DNA from: an uncultured Clostridia bacterium
Lineage (GTDB): Bacteria; Bacillota; Clostridia; Christensenellales; UBA1242
Length of the DNA stretch: 6,483 nucleotides
Direction of reading: 5' to 3'
Assembly: GCA_944376785.1 (NCBI GenBank)
Contig: CALWDV010000061.1
Span: 1-6,483 of the forward strand
Below, in pieces: positions 5,311-6,483 of this stretch (position 1 is its first letter; the number at the start of each line of letters is the position of its first letter). The notes under the pieces are model-generated. The model was given only the letters and a program-made list of their open reading frames with translations, was not told the DNA's origin and searched no databases. The position numbers were made by a program, and so were the translations under genes.

Positions 5311-5775
5311 ATGTTAAGAGTTGTTAAGGTTGCAGAAAAAGATGTTTATGTTTTAAATGAAGAAAATCAAATTATGAAACTTAATAAAGAAAAGTTTGAT
5401 TGGGATGTTAAAGTTGAAGAAAGGATTGAACTATACGAGGCAAGTGATGGCGAAATTATTGTTACAAAAGTTTTAAGTAACAACAGTGAAGCACCAAATA
5501 TTAAACAAAACACCGAACCTAAAAAAGAAAAAGTTGCACCTTTAACTAAAAACGAAGACACAACATCAAAAACTTGGCTTGGCATTTTTTGTGGAATAAT
5601 GATTGGATGGCTTGGTTTTGTGGTTGCTTTTGCTTTTCCACAACACTCAAAAGAACGTGAAAGTTTTTTGCTAAGTTGGGTTATAACATCTGCAATAACA
5701 ACATTTTTAGGATTAATAATTTTTTTAGTTGCAATTTTACCTGAATTGGTTGTTATGTTGCAATATCCATATTAA
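5311..5775 (+). CDS. Two-pass membrane protein with a small cytoplasmic N-terminal beta domain
   Basis: This 154-residue protein belongs to no family I can name with confidence. Residues 1-55 (VVKVAEKDVYVLNEENQIMKL, then DVKVEERIELYEASDGEIIVTKV) read as a compact all-beta domain. It resembles, from memory, short OB- or SH3-like N-terminal domains on small Firmicute membrane proteins. Residues 56-87 are a polar, Lys/Glu/Asn-rich linker. TM1 is at about 88-109 (TWLGIFCGIMIGWLGFVVAFAF), a short charged loop (PQHSKERES) at 110-118, and TM2 at about 120-142. Lysines before TM1 favour a cytoplasmic N-terminus with both ends inside. There is no signal peptide and no catalytic motif. The start is firm: AAGGAG (5300-5305) is 5 nt upstream of the ATG. 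The gene is monocistronic, with a good promoter before it and a hairpin terminator at its stop codon, and is divergent from the XRE gene that probably represses it. A role in envelope sensing or stress is possible but is only inference. Confidence 0.88.
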   Translation: MLRVVKVAEKDVYVLNEENQIMKLNKEKFDWDVKVEERIELYEASDGEIIVTKVLSNNSEAPNIKQNTEPKKEKVAPLTKNEDTTSKTWLGIFCGIMIGWLGFVVAFAFPQHSKERESFLLSWVITSAITTFLGLIIFLVAILPELVVMLQYPY

Positions 5776-5802
5776 AAAAACACCTAATTAAGGTGTTTTT
5801 TT
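5774..5802. terminator. Rho-independent terminator of the two-TM gene, potentially bidirectional
   Basis: AAAAAAACACCT (5774-5785) pairs perfectly with AGGTGTTTTTTT (5791-5802) around the loop AATTA, making a 12-bp stem with a T-run on the plus strand. It begins inside the TAA stop of the 5311 gene. The complementary A-tract makes the minus-strand reading equally hairpin-plus-T-run. Confidence 0.9.
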
Positions 5803-5844
5803 ATTTTAATTTATCTATTTCTTCATTAATGTTGTTTATCAATT

Positions 5845-5874
5845 TTGAAATTAACAAAAATTTATTTATATCAT
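5845..5874 (+). promoter_or_regulatory. Candidate promoter of the radical SAM gene
   Basis: TTGAAA (5845-5850) and TATCAT (5869-5874), each 5/6 matches, are 18 bp apart. The predicted start near 5881 leaves a leader of about 45 nt. An alternative is the perfect -10 TATAAT at 5903-5908 with TTGTGT at 5880-5885 (17 bp, poor -35), which would start transcription at the ribosome binding site. A local promoter is expected because a strong terminator precedes it. Confidence 0.45.
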
Positions 5875-5926
5875 TATTCTTGTGTTGTGTTAATTTTAAT
5901 TTTATAATAACTTTGGAGAACATATT

Positions 5927-6483
5927 ATGAGAGAAGATTATTTTACATTAAAGTTAAAACTAATGCAAGATGGCATTAGAATTGAAAAATCAACATTTGA
6001 AAATTTACAAGGTGCATTATATAACGACTATGTTACTTGCAATGGAATTATGTTAAAAATTGGTGGAAATTATTATGATAAAAATAACATTAACCAACAA
6101 GAAAGTTATTTAAAAGAACGAGAATTGGTTACTGCACACATAAATAACACTTCTAAATTCACCCTTTTAACAGATAAAAATGGCAATTTTATTGTTCAAC
6201 ATGAAGATGGTACAATTTTTAATGATATTGCTCTATCGAAACCAATGTTAAATCAAAATGAAAATTCTCCCGTTGCTATTCATGGCGATAGAATAAGAGT
6301 TTCATTAGTAACAGGGTGCTCTGGTGATTGTAAATTTTGTGGATTGAATAAATTAAAATATAATGTTAATAACATCAAAAAAATACAACACGATATAAAT
6401 CACATTTTAAAATTAAAAAACAATATAACACGATTATTTTTTACAGGTGGAAATCCATTAGAAAAAGATTTAGGCAAAGTATT
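5927..6483 (+). CDS. Radical SAM enzyme, C-terminus cut by window edge
   Basis: The frame is open from the ATG at 5927 to the right edge (185 residues, no stop). GGAG (5915-5918) lies 8 nt upstream and supports this start. Residues 131-138 (CSGDCKFC) are the CxxxCxxC motif whose cysteines bind the [4Fe-4S] cluster that cleaves S-adenosylmethionine to the 5'-deoxyadenosyl radical. Residues 170-178 (LFFTGGNPL) match the second-strand GGEP-type motif that contacts the SAM amino group, with Asn in place of Glu. Residues 122-130 (RIRVSLVTG) form the first strand of the barrel. About 120 residues precede the barrel. They are polar, Asn/Lys-rich and mixed alpha/beta (IMLKIGGNYYD and FTLLTDKNGNFIVQHEDGTIF), and I do not recognise them. 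The substrate and subfamily cannot be assigned: the rest of the barrel and any C-terminal SPASM or auxiliary-cluster domain is missing. It follows the 5311 gene on the same strand but is separated from it by a terminator. Confidence 0.9.
   Translation, partial: MREDYFTLKLKLMQDGIRIEKSTFENLQGALYNDYVTCNGIMLKIGGNYYDKNNINQQESYLKERELVTAHINNTSKFTLLTDKNGNFIVQHEDGTIFNDIALSKPMLNQNENSPVAIHGDRIRVSLVTGCSGDCKFCGLNKLKYNVNNIKKIQHDINHILKLKNNITRLFFTGGNPLEKDLGKV

Noticed and set aside
5367..5585. 72-codon minus-strand open frame
   Set aside because: It is antisense to the two-TM protein gene, which has a promoter, ribosome binding site and terminator of its own.
4877..6483. Toxin-antitoxin, phage or defence island built from the XRE, two-TM and radical SAM genes
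   Set aside because: Tempting, but there is no toxin-like or nuclease gene, no integrase or att-like repeat, and terminator plus separate promoter signals split the radical SAM gene from the XRE/two-TM pair. Viperin-like or RiPP roles for the radical SAM protein cannot be supported from the truncated sequence.

Overview
The window looks like chromosomal DNA from an A+T-rich, low-GC Gram-positive bacterium (Firmicutes/Bacillota in the broad sense). Four things support this: strongly A/T-biased third codon positions, AAGGAG-type ribosome binding sites, a T-box tRNA-sensing leader ahead of pheST, and a lipobox-type lipoprotein. TGG encodes the tryptophans and TGA is not needed as a sense codon, so a standard-code organism is likely and a mycoplasma-type code is not indicated. 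The genus cannot be fixed from this sequence.

Layout, left to right. Positions 1-857 (minus strand) hold the first 285 residues of a secreted lipoprotein with Ig-like and Fn3-like beta-sandwich segments; its C-terminus runs off the left edge. An A+T-rich spacer follows (858-1133) with a weak promoter for the lipoprotein, two perfect inverted repeats of unknown meaning, and the rho-independent terminator of pheT. Positions 1134-4558 (minus) are the pheS-pheT operon for phenylalanyl-tRNA synthetase. It is preceded by a well-formed T-box leader (about 4581-4825) and a near-consensus sigma-70-type promoter (4832-4860). The leader has a UUC (Phe) specifier and a UGGU acceptor-binding sequence that fits the expected A73 of tRNA-Phe. 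Its antiterminator and terminator helices are mutually exclusive, so uncharged tRNA-Phe should switch the operon on.

The right third is an apparently separate module. A small XRE-family regulator (4877-5182, minus) is divergent from a 154-residue protein with two membrane segments (5311-5775, plus). The intergenic region carries a strong plus-strand promoter and two TACA-N4-TGTA dyads 47 bp apart. One is the core of a 9+4+9 perfect inverted repeat; the other lies between the -35 and -10 boxes. The simplest reading is that the XRE protein represses the membrane-protein gene and perhaps itself. A strong hairpin terminator ends that gene, and a radical SAM enzyme (5927 onward, plus) with an unrecognised N-terminal region of about 120 residues starts under its own promoter and runs off the right edge.

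No tRNA, rRNA, CRISPR array or insertion sequence was seen. The pheST part is ordinary housekeeping. The XRE/membrane-protein pair and the truncated radical SAM gene are the parts that could belong to something less well described, but the window gives too little context to claim a new system.
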